NCBI GenBank assembly: GCA_902729315.2
Contig: LR746267.1
Coordinates: forward strand, 9,118,924-9,182,923
Direction: 5' to 3'
DNA: 64,000 nt
From: Spirodela intermedia
Lineage: Eukaryota; Streptophyta; Magnoliopsida; Alismatales; Araceae
In this document: positions 49,040-62,215 of the stretch, piece after piece
How the letters are laid out: each line of letters opens with the position of its first letter
Position numbering within the stretch: the stretch's first letter is position 1
The notes under the pieces: model-generated
Databases searched by the model: none
Seen by the model: only the letters and a program-made list of their open reading frames with translations
Told to the model about the DNA's origin: nothing
Position numbers and translations under genes: made by a program

Positions 49040-52000
49040 TCACCGTACACGATCCCCCTCCCCAGCCGTGCCCTTGGGAGCCTCGAAGAGCGTCACGGCG
49101 GCGGCGCCGGCCTGGAGCAGGGGACCCCCTCCGTTCTCCGGTAGGTCTCGGAGGGATTCGAGGATCTCCACCACCTGGGACATTGTGGGCCTGCCCTTGG
49201 GGTTCGGACTGAGGCAGTAGTAGGCCACATTGGCCACCTTCTGGAGAGCTTTGACGGCGTACTGGCCCTCCATCCTCGGATCGATGATCTTCAGCAGCTT
49301 CCGGTTGTGGACCAGGAGCGGGCGAGCCCATTCGGCCAGGTTGTGCTCCCGGCTAGGTCTGCTCCTGTCCATGGCCTTGCGGCCGATCAGCATCTCTAGG
49401 AGCACCACTCCATAGCCGTAGACATCGCTCCGAGCCGTCAGATGGCCTGCCAGAAGGTGGAAACCAAGAACCATCTGATAGTTTCCATGGAGACAACAAG
49501 CAGGCATCAAGTTTTACGATAGAAAAAATCTCAGAAAAACCGTATCTCTAGACTGTATCACGCTTGGACTCTAACCCAAATTCATAAAATATGAACTTGG
49601 ATTGGAGCATGGCTGATGCATCCACATTAGCTAAACGAGTAATGATACTGCCTAAAGTTTTAAAAAAAACTGAAAAGAATGATTTCCCTTTTCCCAAAAT
49701 ACACATGATACGCTGAGGCATTATTCACGAGACTCACCGGTCATCACATACTCGGGGGCGGCATAGCCATAGGTGCCCATGACTCGGGTGGAAACGTGGG
49801 TCTGATCTCCCATGGGACCCTCCTTGGCGAGCCCAAAATCCGAGAGCTTTGCATTGTAGTCCTGTAATTTATGGCGTAATTAATAGGTTGATGGTGTGAG
49901 ATGCAAATGGCAAATGATAGAAAGGGGAGCGTAAAATCCTCCCCCCCACCCAAGGAGAATTTTCTAATTTAAGAATGCATGCGGAAGAAGATATATAATT
50001 TGGAAGAGATACCAACCGCGTCCAGCAGGATGTTTGATGTCTTGAAGTCGCGATAGATGACAGATCTTTCTGCTCCATGAAGAAAGGCAAGCCCTTTTGC
50101 AGCACCCAGTGCAACCTTCATCCTGGTTGGCCATGGCATTGTAAGGCAGACCCCTAGAGGCAAATCGTTTTTGAATTTGAATTCAATTAATCAGTTCCAC
50201 GATAAATTAGATAGTTATAATTGATTATTTTGGGTATAATAATAAAATTTCCTTTTTAGAGAATTCTATTAGTAGGTAAAAAACTTGGTCTGTATTTGAA
50301 CCAAGCATTTTGCGTGGAATTTAAAAAGAGTAGCCAAGTGAAAAAAATTACCGAGATATTCGGTCACATCATTGGATTAAACTAAGCGGGGTCTTTCGGG
50401 TTATTCAAAGATATAGGAGAAAATTCAGACCATAAAAGAAGTAAAATATCTGACGTTTTCAGGATTTCTTGCTGATTTATTTCCTTATCATTGCTCTCAC
50501 GATTCCAATGATAATGAAATCGATCGTACGGCATTTTCCTTCAGTCATGCTCATTAACTACGAAGAACATTCTGACCTTTTTTTCCCCATGGGCAACTTT
50601 TTAGATGTAATTTCTTGATAGGGATGGACGATCAACTCAAAAGAGAAACTGTTTCAACAGTTCAATCTTTAAGCACCGTCTACCAACCAGTTTTCATCAG
50701 GCAGGTCAAATCGTGAGGGCATCCATTTTCTTCCAACAACCTGAAGCCCTTTCATTCAAGCAAGGAACATAGTGATTAGATTTCGAGCACATTGACTTTC
50801 TTATTCATCTTTCTTGACACAAATGGCCTGAATATGGTTATAAATGATAAACTAAATCTCAAACCCATGGAGTGCTTATTCTCTATTTCCAAGAATTGCC
50901 GTTGTTGAGCTGCAACTGTTCCAAGCTACTCACTTTGGCGTAGAAGGTCAGTGTTAGTGTAGCACTTAATGGGGTCTATATGAAGATTGAACACAGAAGG
51001 TTGCCGATAATAATAACATCACATACGTGGGGAATGATGCGAGCATTTGCTTTTGTTTTAAGCACCATCACACAGGGAAATCAAGGACAAAAAAATAAAA
51101 GAAAAGAAACAATGTTTGATTGCAATAAAAAATTAAAAAAATAAACCAAAAACTTTGATTTGTAACAATGAAAAGGTTAAATCAGAAAAAATCACTCTAT
51201 TATCCTGTATGCATCTGCCAAGATCAATAGATTGGATTCTAGGTGAATCTCTACAAATACCAAGAAGACAGTATGTTCTACTTTAAACACATTTAATGCC
51301 ATATTCAATTTCACATACGTTAGAAGTATTTCCCAAAGTGAACCTTAAAACGGATTAGGAAGTTTCCAAAGAAAAGTTCCAGCCTTCATCTGCTAAATTG
51401 ACTAGAAAAAGGGTGACTGGTCATATTCCAAATGCATCTTCATGTAAGAGCAAAATACGAGTGCATAGTCATATTATATTTATATATCAGTATCTAGGGA
51501 TAACATTTATAATCTTCAACTACCAAAGCGCGTAAAAAAATAAATAGAAATGCAGCAGTCAGCTTACGTCGAAAAAGGTGTTTTTCCAAGCTTCCACAGG
51601 CCATGTACTCATAGACTAACAACCGGTGGTCATCCTCACAGCAGTAACCGATAAGCTTAACAAGGTTTGGATGACTAAACTCCCCAAGATAGTTAACCTC
51701 TGCCTGAAGAAAGCAGAATGAAGACAATGCGTCAGCAAGAGTCACTCTAAACTTCACTGGCGCTGGAGGAATGGCGTATCTCCAAATGAGTGACGAGTCT
51801 AAAGAAGCAATAAAACCAGAAGGTAAGTAAGACCACTCACGAAAGATATATAGAAAAAAAAGAAAGAAAAAGTTGTTGGGTGGATTTATGAAAAAACATT
51901 TTCGCTGAACTATGGCAGAGAGTTGATTGCAAACGCCCAAACCGCGCACTAGAACTATGGCAGACAGTGGTATGCATACTTGGTATAGACCTTCCTTTGG

Positions 52001-53792
52001 TTTGAACGTAGACATTTGTGTAATTTAGTTGAAAATATCACATCACGTGAAACATATTTGAATGAAAAGTAAAAGTTCTCTGTATCCATTATGTCACAAT
52101 TTCTCTAAAGAAAAATGAGATATTCTGTGTCAGCAGTGCATTCTTCTACAAAAAATATTCATGTATAATCTTTAAATGGCCTCTCTCATCTGCTTTAACC
52201 ATCGTTTCCCTCTCCAAAACTGTAAAAAATATCTTTCAAGCAGCAGATATTCACACCGTACATACTTTGACATAACATTTTTTTTCTTTCTATCAACTGG
52301 GATAATGGTATAAATCTACATGTTATCGAAAAGAGTAAAAACGGATTAATGCAAACAAACTTATTGCCTTCTTGCTGCAAATAGGCCAACTTTTGAGCAA
52401 CGTGAAAGGCCACCCGGGTATGTGTTCTAATTCTTGGGCATGCATATGAAGAAGAGAATATGTGAATCTAAATGAGCACGAACGAATCCTTCTGGAAAAA
52501 TTATAATCATGCAGAAATTTCCGCACTATGTTTAATTAGTAAGACAGAGAGAAGCATAGGAGATAAGTACCAGCCATTCCCTGTCACCTTGGAAGCCCTC
52601 GGGGTTGAGCTCTTTCACAGCAACTAGGGTGTACTTAAAACAAGGCCTAACGTTCTCATCCAAAACTCCCTTATACACAATTCCAAAACCTCCTTCTCCA
52701 AGGATTTGGTCCGGCCTGAAATTTCTGGTGGCCACTCTCATTTCATCGTAAGTGAACACGTGGACATTTCCATTCCCAGCCTTCTGCCGGAATTCTTCCA
52801 TATCTTTGGGTTTAATAACCTGTAAGCTCCCCGCAGAGTTGAACTCAGACTCAAATTCCTTCAGTTTGGTGGGAGGGGAAGCTGCAGAGAGATTCTCTAG
52901 CTCAACAATTCGTAGATAAAATAAACAAAATATGCTTCAGCCAAAGAAAATGCTATTAGAAGCCAAATTTAATTGGTTTAACAGAAGAGAACACAAGATT
53001 AACATTTTTCTTCGCTAATCCACGAGAACAATGCTATGAGTTGTAAATATATATATATAAAGGAGGACATAAAATCAACAGATCTATCAGATAAGTGCAA
53101 CTTACGTCCATTGACATCATATAGCAAAACCTGTGGCTAAAATTTCCATTGACATGGCTAAAGAATGTCCCATATGCAATGCCTTGCATGTCAGATTCTT
53201 AGAGAGAGTCCAAAAATACAGCTGAAAAATGTGACCTTGACTATAGAACAAAGAGGCCTCGGTTGCGACTATATTGAGAATTTCCTATTTTGTTACAGGT
53301 GCCCAAATGGGCAGTATCTATTTATCCCTATTGGCCATAATTTTTCTACCAGTGTCCTTGCAGTTTGTACTGTCATTCGAAGACGGCAGAGCGTGAGAAA
53401 GACCGAGTATTCTAAGAAAGCACAGAATGCCAGTACATTTGCCTGGTACGAATGAAAGAGATTTGAAACCGAAAAATGCAGCGCTACTGGCGAACAGGAT
53501 GCCAAAGACAATACGCCCGCAAAGGCCACGGAATGATTTCCTCGACTAATCCAGACGAAGTTCTTCGGACAGGAGAGGGAGAAAGGGAGAGAGCGAGGGC
53601 AGATGGGGGCCATCAAGATCCTAGTCATGCAGAAGTACGACATAGAGGGCAATGACGTTCCGCTTATACGATACCAGGCTCTCCATTGTCGGTGACAAAA
53701 TTTCTTCCGCCTCCGTTGCTGCTGATCGTGCCCGCACCGCTTCCTTTCTTCAGGAAAGCTTGCGGCTCCTCCGAACTGCAACAGTTCCCCAT
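49040..53792 (-). CDS. Receptor-like cytoplasmic kinase VII, PBL17-like, 6 exons
   Basis: A Ser/Thr kinase of the PBS1-like group, which acts next to plasma-membrane receptors in immune or growth signalling. Exons: 53792-53675, 52881-52571, 51703-51568, 50153-50017, 49861-49738, 49446-49040, giving 1233 nt and 410 aa with every junction in phase. Exon 1 is only 118 nt and begins [10 protein letters not shown]: Gly2 fits N-myristoylation and Cys4/Cys5 fit palmitoylation, so membrane anchoring is likely. The kinase domain starts with [16 protein letters not shown] and has [29 protein letters not shown] (catalytic Lys), [12 protein letters not shown] (RD-type loop), LSDFGLAK and, after the activation loop, [30 protein letters not shown] closes the domain. 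These match PBL17 (At2g07180, from memory) best. The donor of exon 4 (gcg/gttggt) is weak but keeps the frame. The substrate is unknown. Confidence 0.92.
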
Positions 53793-56289
53793 CCCCGATC
53801 CCCGCCCCTCTTCGAAGAAGTCTGTCTACGCTCTTGCTACCCCATTCCTCGTCTGCCGTTCCGGCACTGCCCCACCACCCTGGAAGGATCTGTCTCTCTC
53901 ACGATTCCGGAGGAGACACAAATGCAAACAGGAGATGGGATTTAGCGAGAGCCCGGCCTTCCCTCTCCGGAGCGCCGGCAGATACACCGCCGGAGCTGCG
54001 AGAGCTGATCGGAGCTCCCGCCGCAGGAAGCAGCGGTCTGTCCCCTCCACTCTACTTCTGAGGAGGGGTGCACAGCTCGACTGTTCGGGCGCGCACGTGG
54101 GGTCTGAAACTACTCATTCATACACCTTATCAAAAAACAACCTCTTACATAGGGCTTATTACGATCATACCATTTCGGTGGGAAGCCACGGTCTTCTCGC
54201 CTTTCTTGTCGCGGGGGGGGGGGTAGTTATGATGACGTGTAAATTCCATGCGAATTTGTCCATTTATGATCCAACTTACTCTCGAGTAGATATATTATAT
54301 CGATTTATCGTATCAGATAATTCAATATTATAAGCTTCGTATCAGATATTCGGAGTATCCTCGGCCTGCAAGCTTCCCCGTGCGGTACTAATGGAAGATG
54401 TCAACTATCATATAATTGATCTAAAATACATCATATATCCATGTGTCACCCAATAGAGATGATAAGGCAAGGGATTGCATAAATTATTACAGCGAGCCGT
54501 TGAAATAATTCTGACGTTATTATATATTATGGGACGAAAATTCCGTTCCAAGTAAATTTTATCATCAACTAATCCAAGATACTTCCATCTATTTAAAGTA
54601 TCTTATTGCATCCAAATCCATGCGATGGACAGAGTCTTGGATTATCCGTAGACTAGACTATTCGCCGGTAGTATTGATAGTCAACGCATGGTCACAAGGC
54701 GGGACTTGAGGTAGGGAAGGGGGGGGGGGGGGAATGGGTTGATGGGGCCAGAAGAAAAATGGACAAGGAGGTCAGCGCACTGATCCACTTTGCGAGAAGT
54801 CAGTGATTCCAACTTTGAATCGGAAATTAGACTAGTCAACATACCACATGGGTCTCGTTGATCCCACTTTTGTCATGGAAGGCTTTAAAAAAAGAGTTTT
54901 GAATCGGACCCGTTTGAGGTTTGAGGTCGGACCTGGATGGGTCTGGCCCGCCTTCTTCACTTGATCCATTACGATAGTGATCGTGGCTTGTCCGTGCTGC
55001 AAAGACGAGACGGACATTCTAAGGGAAATTGTATCCTAGTGTTGACATTTATCTCCGAACTTGATGTTGCTACCCTAATTTAGGCAAATAAATAAATAAA
55101 TAATGTAGCAATTCCCATTATTTTACGTGTCCTCGACGAGGTGGGGGAGTGGGGACGCCATCACGTTGAAATCTACCGGGAATAATAGTGCGCCATCACG
55201 TGGGTTGTCCGCACAAACACCAGCATGGGAGAGAACCTCTCTCACCGAGGAGTACACCTCTGGGCCGGGCTTCATAATTGGGCCGATTTAATTGGGCATC
55301 CGCCACGTGGCATCACCAGCACAGGATAGCCACAGTAGAGCTCCTAAAAATATTCTCACCCAAGAGACGCGGCCCCACCAGCTATATAGTACGGTTGACT
55401 ATGATGCCCCGCCGCCGCCGCCTCCTGGGACCGCCTTGGACGGCGAGTTGTTGCTGCGGCCTTCACGCAGCTTCTGCAAAATAAAAACATTGGCGGCGGC
55501 ATCGGGGACCACGGGGCCTGCCATCTTACATGCCCCCTCACGCTGGGTGCCACATAAATGGAAAATATAATAATAATAATAAAAGACGACCACTCGTCGA
55601 CCTATCCAGACGCCACACTCAACCCGGTGTGGTGGGGAAGGACAGGAAGGGAAGAAAAGGCAGCTCGGCTCTTTTGCTCCAATGGCGTCGCCATCTTTCA
55701 AAGGTCTGACCGTTTTTGACGGCCCGTCATCCCCAGAGATTCAAGGACCGGAGGGGAGGGGGGGGTGGGACTCGCACAGCAAAAAAAAGACACGACCGAT
55801 CTTCAGGCCACAGGCCGTCGTCGTCTTCGGGGCAGCAGGGGAGAAGAGGAGGATGGCAAAGGGAAGGAGGAGCTTCGAGATGTTTGTTAAACAATGCCTG
55901 CCTAGAGAGTAATTGAAATTAGTTCTAAGAGAAGACAACTTAAATCGTTAACAGCCTCGTCTGCACAGCGGGTGATCAGCCTCGTCTACTACAACTGTAC
56001 AAGGAGCAGAGGCGAGCCCACATCTTCCAAGCCGCCGGGAGGCGCGGGGGGACGACCTCCGTGTCCCGACGATCGTCGGCCTGCTCGGAGTCGCCGCGTC
56101 TGGGACTGGCAGGGAGGCATCAAAAGGCCGGCTGGCCAACCCTACGCTCTTCTTCTTCTTCTTCTGCTCCTGCTCCTGCTCCTGCTCATTTCATCATCCA
56201 GGCAGCGCCGCCCCTCCGCCGGACTTTCCATTCCGGCCGGCGAGGGAGGGCATTCTTCGAACGCTCAAGTCTCGGAGGAGTCTGGTCGT
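53793..56289. other. Kinase upstream region and TIC 3' flank
   Basis: The left part is GC-rich and should contain the 5' UTR and promoter of the PBL17-like gene. G-boxes (CACGTG) lie at 54094-54099, 55197-55202 and 55304-55309. There are G-runs near 54215-54225 and 54720-54732. The right part (about 55900-56289) is probably the TIC 3' UTR, with a CTT/CTGCTC-rich patch at about 56150-56190. Open frames here are low-complexity or GC-driven, and no gene is recognised. Confidence 0.5.
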
Positions 56290-59200
56290 CTACGAACCGG
56301 CGGCCGGCTTCTGCTCTGCAGGCTTCACGGACACAGACGACATGCCGTGGAAGTACGGGAAGCCCGCCGCGGAGATGAGAGTCTGCGGACTACCGGAGGC
56401 AAAATGTGCGGCCTGCAGGATGCTCGGAGAAGCAAGGCCTTTCATGCTGTTCGGCCCTGCAGCGGCGGCGGTGGCGGTCGCCTTGGGGGGATCCGAGGTT
56501 GTGGCTGCGGAGCCGGCCAGGGTCAGCGAGGGGGGGCAGAGAGAGAGCGTACCACCGGAGGCCGAGGAAAGTGGCGGCTGATTCTGCTGCTGCTGCTGTT
56601 CAGAAGTGGGGGCTCTTTGATGGTACCCAGGGGCCGCCCCACCGGCGGCGGCGGAGTTTGAGTGGGAAGATTGGGCCGGCAGGTACGAGTTTGCGAAGAA
56701 GATCTGCGGTGGCGGAAATGGCTGCTGCTTCTGTAAATTTTGCTGCTGCTGCAGAGGGGACTGCGGTTGTTGCTGGGACTTCATGATTGAGCTCGGAGAC
56801 GTAGCCATGTGTGGTTGACCCAGGATGGAGGGGGAGGAAGCCTTGCGGCCATGCCCCGTCCCCGAGCTCTTCGACAGGGGCTGTTGCTGCAGCGGCAGCG
56901 TGGTGCTCGGTGCCCCCATCTTGCTCCCGTTGGAAGAACCCCTCGGGCTGCCACCTACGTTCTTGGACGCTGAAGATGGCGAAGAACCGACGGAGGCGGC
57001 GGTGGCGGCAGATGCTGACGACGGGACGCTGTTCGTCCCACCGAGCTGTTGATGCTGCCCAGTTGGTGAGGGTCTGCCGGAGTTGATCCCGAAAGATATC
57101 TGCGACTGGCTCCCCACGTTTGAGAGGATCGACTGGGGAGGAGCCCTCCCTTGCTGCTGAGGCAGGTGGTTCTTGGCGGCCGGGGTGTTGGGGTTCGGAG
57201 CGGGAGTTGACATGGCGGCCGTTGCGCCGGCTCTAGCAGAGTTCTTCCACTGCCCCGACTGGGTAGGGTTGTTGTTGCCTTGGATGAGCGCCTGGGGAAT
57301 GCCAGAGAGAGCATTTGGGAGCTTGGACATCGCCGCCCCTCCTGGCATCCGATCAGAGTAAGCGCCGGCCACATTGTTGCCGGGCCCCCCCGGCTTTCCC
57401 CGCGAGGCAAGCTGCTGTTGCATTTGCAGCTGTTGTTGATGCTGTTGATGCTGCTGCTGCTTCTGAAGATGGAGCAAGTGCTGTTGCCGCTGCTGGTGCT
57501 GAGAACCGCCCGTGGCAGCGGAGGAAGTGCCAGTCGCAGAAGGCGCGGCAGCATCAGGTCGATTGGGAGCCCTGCTGCCCCCATTCATCGACCCAACGAT
57601 GTTTATAACCCTTGCGTTGGTCCCGTCGATGGAGCTGCTCCCTGTGACAGAGGAGATGGAACGATTACCTCCTGTCGTGGATAAGGAAATGAAGGGAAGA
57701 TGAATGTTACTGACTTGAAGAAGGCTTTCCAGCCAGCATCGCCTTCCTCGCTTCTTCACCAGTATTGACCGACTCCCCCAGAGACTTCCCACCCTCAGGG
57801 AGCTGGTGTTGAGGCTTCTTGTGCTGGCCTGCCGCCTGTGCCGAGGAGGGGACTTGGTATCCATGCCTGGCCGCCTCTGGGAGACTCTGGAAAATAGCGT
57901 GATTCTGCGCAGCGGATGAGAAATCAAGGGCATGATGCTGCCCTGAAGCGGCGGCGGCGGCGGCCGCCGCAGCGGCGACTCCATTGAATGAGGCAAAGGA
58001 CATGGCGAACGCCTGAGAAGGCGCAAGCTCCACTTTCATCCCCTGCTGTTGATGCGGGGGCGGGTGCTGCTGCAACTTATCGTTGTGGTTCGCGGCGCCG
58101 CCGCTCAGCGCCACCGCTGTGGACATCAACGCGAAATTCTGGGGATGGAGAGGCATCACAAAGTTGTGGCCGTAGATCCCTTTCTGCGCCTGTGATATCC
58201 TGCTGTCGACCGACGATGGGCTATCTCCACCGCCCGTTTCACCTTCAATTTGGCGCGCTTGATGGGGAGGAAGGTGATGCCGTTGTTGCTTCAGCGCAGG
58301 AACATCGGTACCCGATCCGCCGCCCGCCCCGCTGGCCCCATCCCCGGCGGCTTTCTGAGAATGCTTCTGGGAAGAAGAAGAGCTGGTGGATGTGCTCGCG
58401 TTCTGGTGGTTTTGCTGAGAAGGTTGTGGCGGCTGAGGCTGCTGCTGGTGCAGCTGCGAGGGATGAAGAATCTGGGAGGCGTACAAGGAGCCGTTGAAGA
58501 ACGGCACCCCTTGGGTGTGACTTCCTCCCCTGTACTGCGGCGCCCCGACGTGTGCTGGAATAGGGAAAGGGTACCCGTGGTTCTGTAGAACGACGTACTG
58601 GGCCTCGCCCTGGGGCAAGTTCGCATAGTTGAATCCCACGGCGGCTGTCGGTGCAGCCACCGATCCGGAGCTGACGCCGGCAGCAGCAGCAGCAGCAGGA
58701 GCAGCGGAAGAGGGAGCCGGGTTCATGTTACTCAGGGGCGTCGCTCGGTTCACGCCCGCGCCGTGTGCTCCGTGTGTTTGATTAATCGGAAAAATAAAGG
58801 CTGGCGTAGGCTGTAGAGGGAGAGAGGGAAGGGGAGGGGAGGGAGTGAGCGAGGGAAGAAACATTTGTTTCGAAGAATCAAGGAAGAGAAAAGACTCCTC
58901 GCCATACCAGGATGTTGCTCGAGGCTCCCGCTGGCAGGGGCTGTTGAAGAACAAGCTGTTTCCTCTGAGCAGCATCTGCCAAACCACTCGCTGGGGAGCC
59001 CTTCTCTTTGGAAGGGTGACCAGGGATGGATCCAACCATGGGGCCCGCCGCTTTATCCTGTAGCCCGCCCAAGCCCCTACCTGGGAAGCCTCCCTGCAGA
59101 TGACTGCCGAGGGCGACAGAATCCGCACCGGGCATCATGTTCAGATTGTACGGCTTCGCCCCGTACAATGGAGCGGCGGAGCCGGCGGCGGCCGACCAGA

Positions 59201-60261
59201 AGGGATTCATCCGAGTGAGCTGCTGATAGTATATGTTCTGCGCTATGTAGCAATGGGTCGCGCACCTCCTCGGCCGGAGATGCTGCGGAACGAAGTGCGG
59301 CGGCTGCAACAACCCGGGAAGGAAGGTCAGCCAATCAGCACACAGACAAGAACATGTGCGGAGGAGGACGAAGGAAGGAGACAATGGAGAGCAAGTACCT
59401 GGAGAGTCTTGGAATGCGCGGCGCCGCTGTCCACGGGAACGACCGCCTGCAAAGACGGAACTTGACCCACGTAGCTGCGGCAAAGAGTGAGCTTGTCAAC
59501 GCATGGCCCTCAAGCCATCGAAATATACCACTAAGACTGTCAAGAAGATACCCACCCGAAAGGAAGGCCGCCAGGCCAGCTGGCCATGGACATGGGCAGA
59601 GGCACCGATCCAGGTTGTACTGCTTTGGAAAAAGAGGAAAGAAAAAAAAACAGAAGGCAGATGAGAGACGGCACTGTATCAGCCAGACCCGGTTGGGGAG
59701 ATAAGTTTGAACGAGGGATATCGAAGAGAGCGAGATATTTACCGGCCCTCTCCGGTTTAGATTCTGATCTCGTGGCCTTCGACTGCTGCAGCGGCCTCTG
59801 TCCCGGCTGCTTGCTGCCGCCGATTCTGGCCTTATCGCCGCCTTTCTCGGCATCCAAGTGCAGATCAGGGGGCCTCTCCTTGCTCACGGGCCTCTCTCTG
59901 TCGAGACCCTCGAGGAAGCTCTTGTCGCCCTTCTCTTCCCTCCGGACCTCCCGAGTTTCCTGCTTGACAGCTCTCTCGTATCTACCTTCCTCGGTCTTCA
60001 GAAACTCAGCTTTCGGCATCTGGGGGAGGGAGGGGTAAAGAAAAGTCAACCCAAGAGGACGACCGGATCACGCACGCATCTAGCGAAATGGCCGAGATAG
60101 CAACCTACCCTTTCAACGTCGGGGGCGGGGGGCTTGCTGTCGTCCACGATAAAATCAGATTCCATCTCAGGCGAGGACTTCCCGGGTGGAGGTGCCTGCA
60201 GGAAGATGAGAGCCTCCTTAGAATAAATAAAACAAATCACTATATACGCATCCGCGTATTC

Positions 60262-60358
<97 letters not shown>

Positions 60359-62215
60359 TCCCCACCATTAAATCGATCTGGAATTTCTCCCTTGGATGGT
60401 CATCTGCCGGGACGCTGTCGATCAAAGGAAGAAGATGGATAAGAGGGGAGAATATGGGGGGTCCTCAATGATATCTAGAGATGAATAAAAACTGTTGGAA
60501 ATTTCTGGGCTTACGCTTTTGTCATCGTCGCTGCAGCGTCATTGACGTCCAATCCGAGCGGAGCGGGTTCCTTGGAGGGCACGGAGGCTTCCGATTCCGC
60601 CGCCGGGTACTTGACGTCGGGCACGGTGATGTCCTCCGGCTTCGATTCTTCCCGAACATCGGTGGGAGCCTCCGCCGCCGGACGAGAGCCGGAATCAGGC
60701 GGAGCCCCACCATTTTCAGCCGGAGATGAAGCCGCCCTCACCGATTTCGGCGAGGGGACGTCCATCTTGGGCCGCTCCCCTTCGGCTGCCTTATTGGTGG
60801 AAGAAACTGAGGCACTCGACACTACTCCCGACTGAGGATGGGGAGGGCTTGTGGGGCTCTCGTCCTCATATCTGACGGGTCGAGGTCTCTTCCTCTTCGG
60901 CGCTGTAAACAGCGATATGGAAATCTCACCATCGGAGGCCTGGGAAGAGAAAAAATACGAGAAAAAATGCGGAGGAAGGACTCCACAGCCATACCAAGCG
61001 GCAGGACCGAAGATTGAGATGTCGCCCGAGGGGGGGAGAAACAGTTGGGCGAAGAGGCTCTGGATTTCATCTCGTTGCAGGATCCGTTCGTATCCTTGGA
61101 ATCTGGCGTCTGAGTCTCCGTCTTCGAAGGGTCCTGAAATTGCCTCGTCAGGCCATACAGTACCTCGGCGACCTCAATCTCGATTTCTTGGATCGAGGAA
61201 GGCGATTTCGATATCTTCGGCGGCCGCTGCTTCGAACCGCCAATCTGCTTCTGCAAAAGAGAGGAAAAAGGAGGAGGCGCGTCAGAATCTGGAACGGATT
61301 ACCCTGAGGAAATCGGAACGAAAGAAATCGTGACAATCTGACCGTCTTCTTCCGGATAGACGCGTTCGAGGTAGCCGGCGAGATAGAAGTAGGGGGAACG
61401 GCGGCGGCAGCAGCAGCTGTCTGACTTTGTCTTGAAGGAGAACTTGAGGCTTGTCGATGCATCTGCTCACCACTGACACCACCTCCCCCGCCGCTACCTG
61501 AAGGCAAGCATTCGTGAGGCCTTTTCGCAGGCGCTGCAAAACCAAATGAAAGAAAACCTAAAACTGGTTAGAGATTTCAATCCAGGACCCAAAAATTTCC
61601 TACGGATCCCAAATTCCCCGCATCAAAACTTAGGTATTCTTCTGTACCTGACCGAGCCTTCCTCGGAACGGAGACCCCAATCATCTCATCAGCCGCCTTC
61701 CACACCGCGGGAGGCCGCATGACCTTGGAAGGGAAGATCTTCCGAGGGTTGTGATTTGTAGGCAGAGTCAAGGGCGGTGGCGACGGATTGGAGAATGGAG
61801 GAGGAGGCGGCGGCAGCCGAACGGCCACGCCGGAGACGTCGCCATCGTCCTCCTCGTCCTCGTCGATGCTCTCGTCGGTGCTGTCCTCTCCTTCTTCTCG
61901 GTTGCTTCCATGCAACATCCGGTCCCCTCTTCTCCGCTTACTCCGGCTAGATCTATCCCGATCTCGATCTTTCTTGCTTCCCCGATCTCGAAATCGAGTA
62001 CTTTCTTGCATCTCCGCACCGCCATCTTCTTCTGCAATGGCGAGAGAGGGGTGGGTCAGAAGACGAAAAAATTAAACAGACAAGAAATGAAGAAAGATCT
62101 GTGGAATCACATTCGGACCAGGGGAGTCCCTCAAGCTGCCGTTCCTGGACCGTCGCCTTGATAACCCGTTCACCGCCGCCATATTTCCCCTTCTCCCATC
62201 CCTACTCCGTTCCAT
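56290..62215 (-). CDS. TIC: TIME FOR COFFEE (TIC) homologue, 13 exons
   Basis: A large, mostly disordered nuclear regulator; in Arabidopsis TIC keeps the circadian clock phased and links it to metabolism and jasmonate signalling. Exons: 62215-62119, 62031-61648, 61533-61343, 61250-61008, 60939-60515, 60414-60366, 60195-60109, 60019-59743, 59619-59556, 59474-59399, 59303-58908, 58810-57715, 57671-56290. They total 4767 nt, 1588 aa (Arabidopsis about 1550). The start MERSRDGRRGNMAAVNGLSR and the basic RSSRSKRRRGDRMLHGSNRE block match the family. So do the acidic DESIDEDEEDD run, VRLPPPPPP, APKRKRPRPVRYEDE, EKFQIDLMAPPPG, LPMSMASWPGGLP and NIYYQQLTRMNPFW. Long Ala, Gln, Ser and Gly tracts follow (HQQRQQHLLHLQKQQQHQQH). 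The exon 4 end is uncertain: only tcg/gtcctg keeps frame, while the better-looking g/gtatgg at 60994 does not. Confidence 0.93.
60265..60354 (-). repeat. CT (sense) / GA microsatellite, 90 bp, in TIC intron 6
   Basis: An almost perfect 45-unit GA run on the plus strand (CT in the transcript) fills about half of the 170-bp intron 60196-60365. It starts about 11 nt after the donor (GTGGGG). Confidence 0.95.

Noticed and set aside
53293-53781. 162-codon minus-strand frame overlapping kinase exon 1
   Set aside because: It is in a different frame from [10 protein letters not shown] and runs through intron 1; the exon frame joins in phase to the kinase domain, this one does not.
55972-56661. 229-codon plus-strand frame and others over 55972-59850
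   Set aside because: These are antisense shadows of the TIC exons, whose Ala/Gln/Ser repeats leave several frames open.
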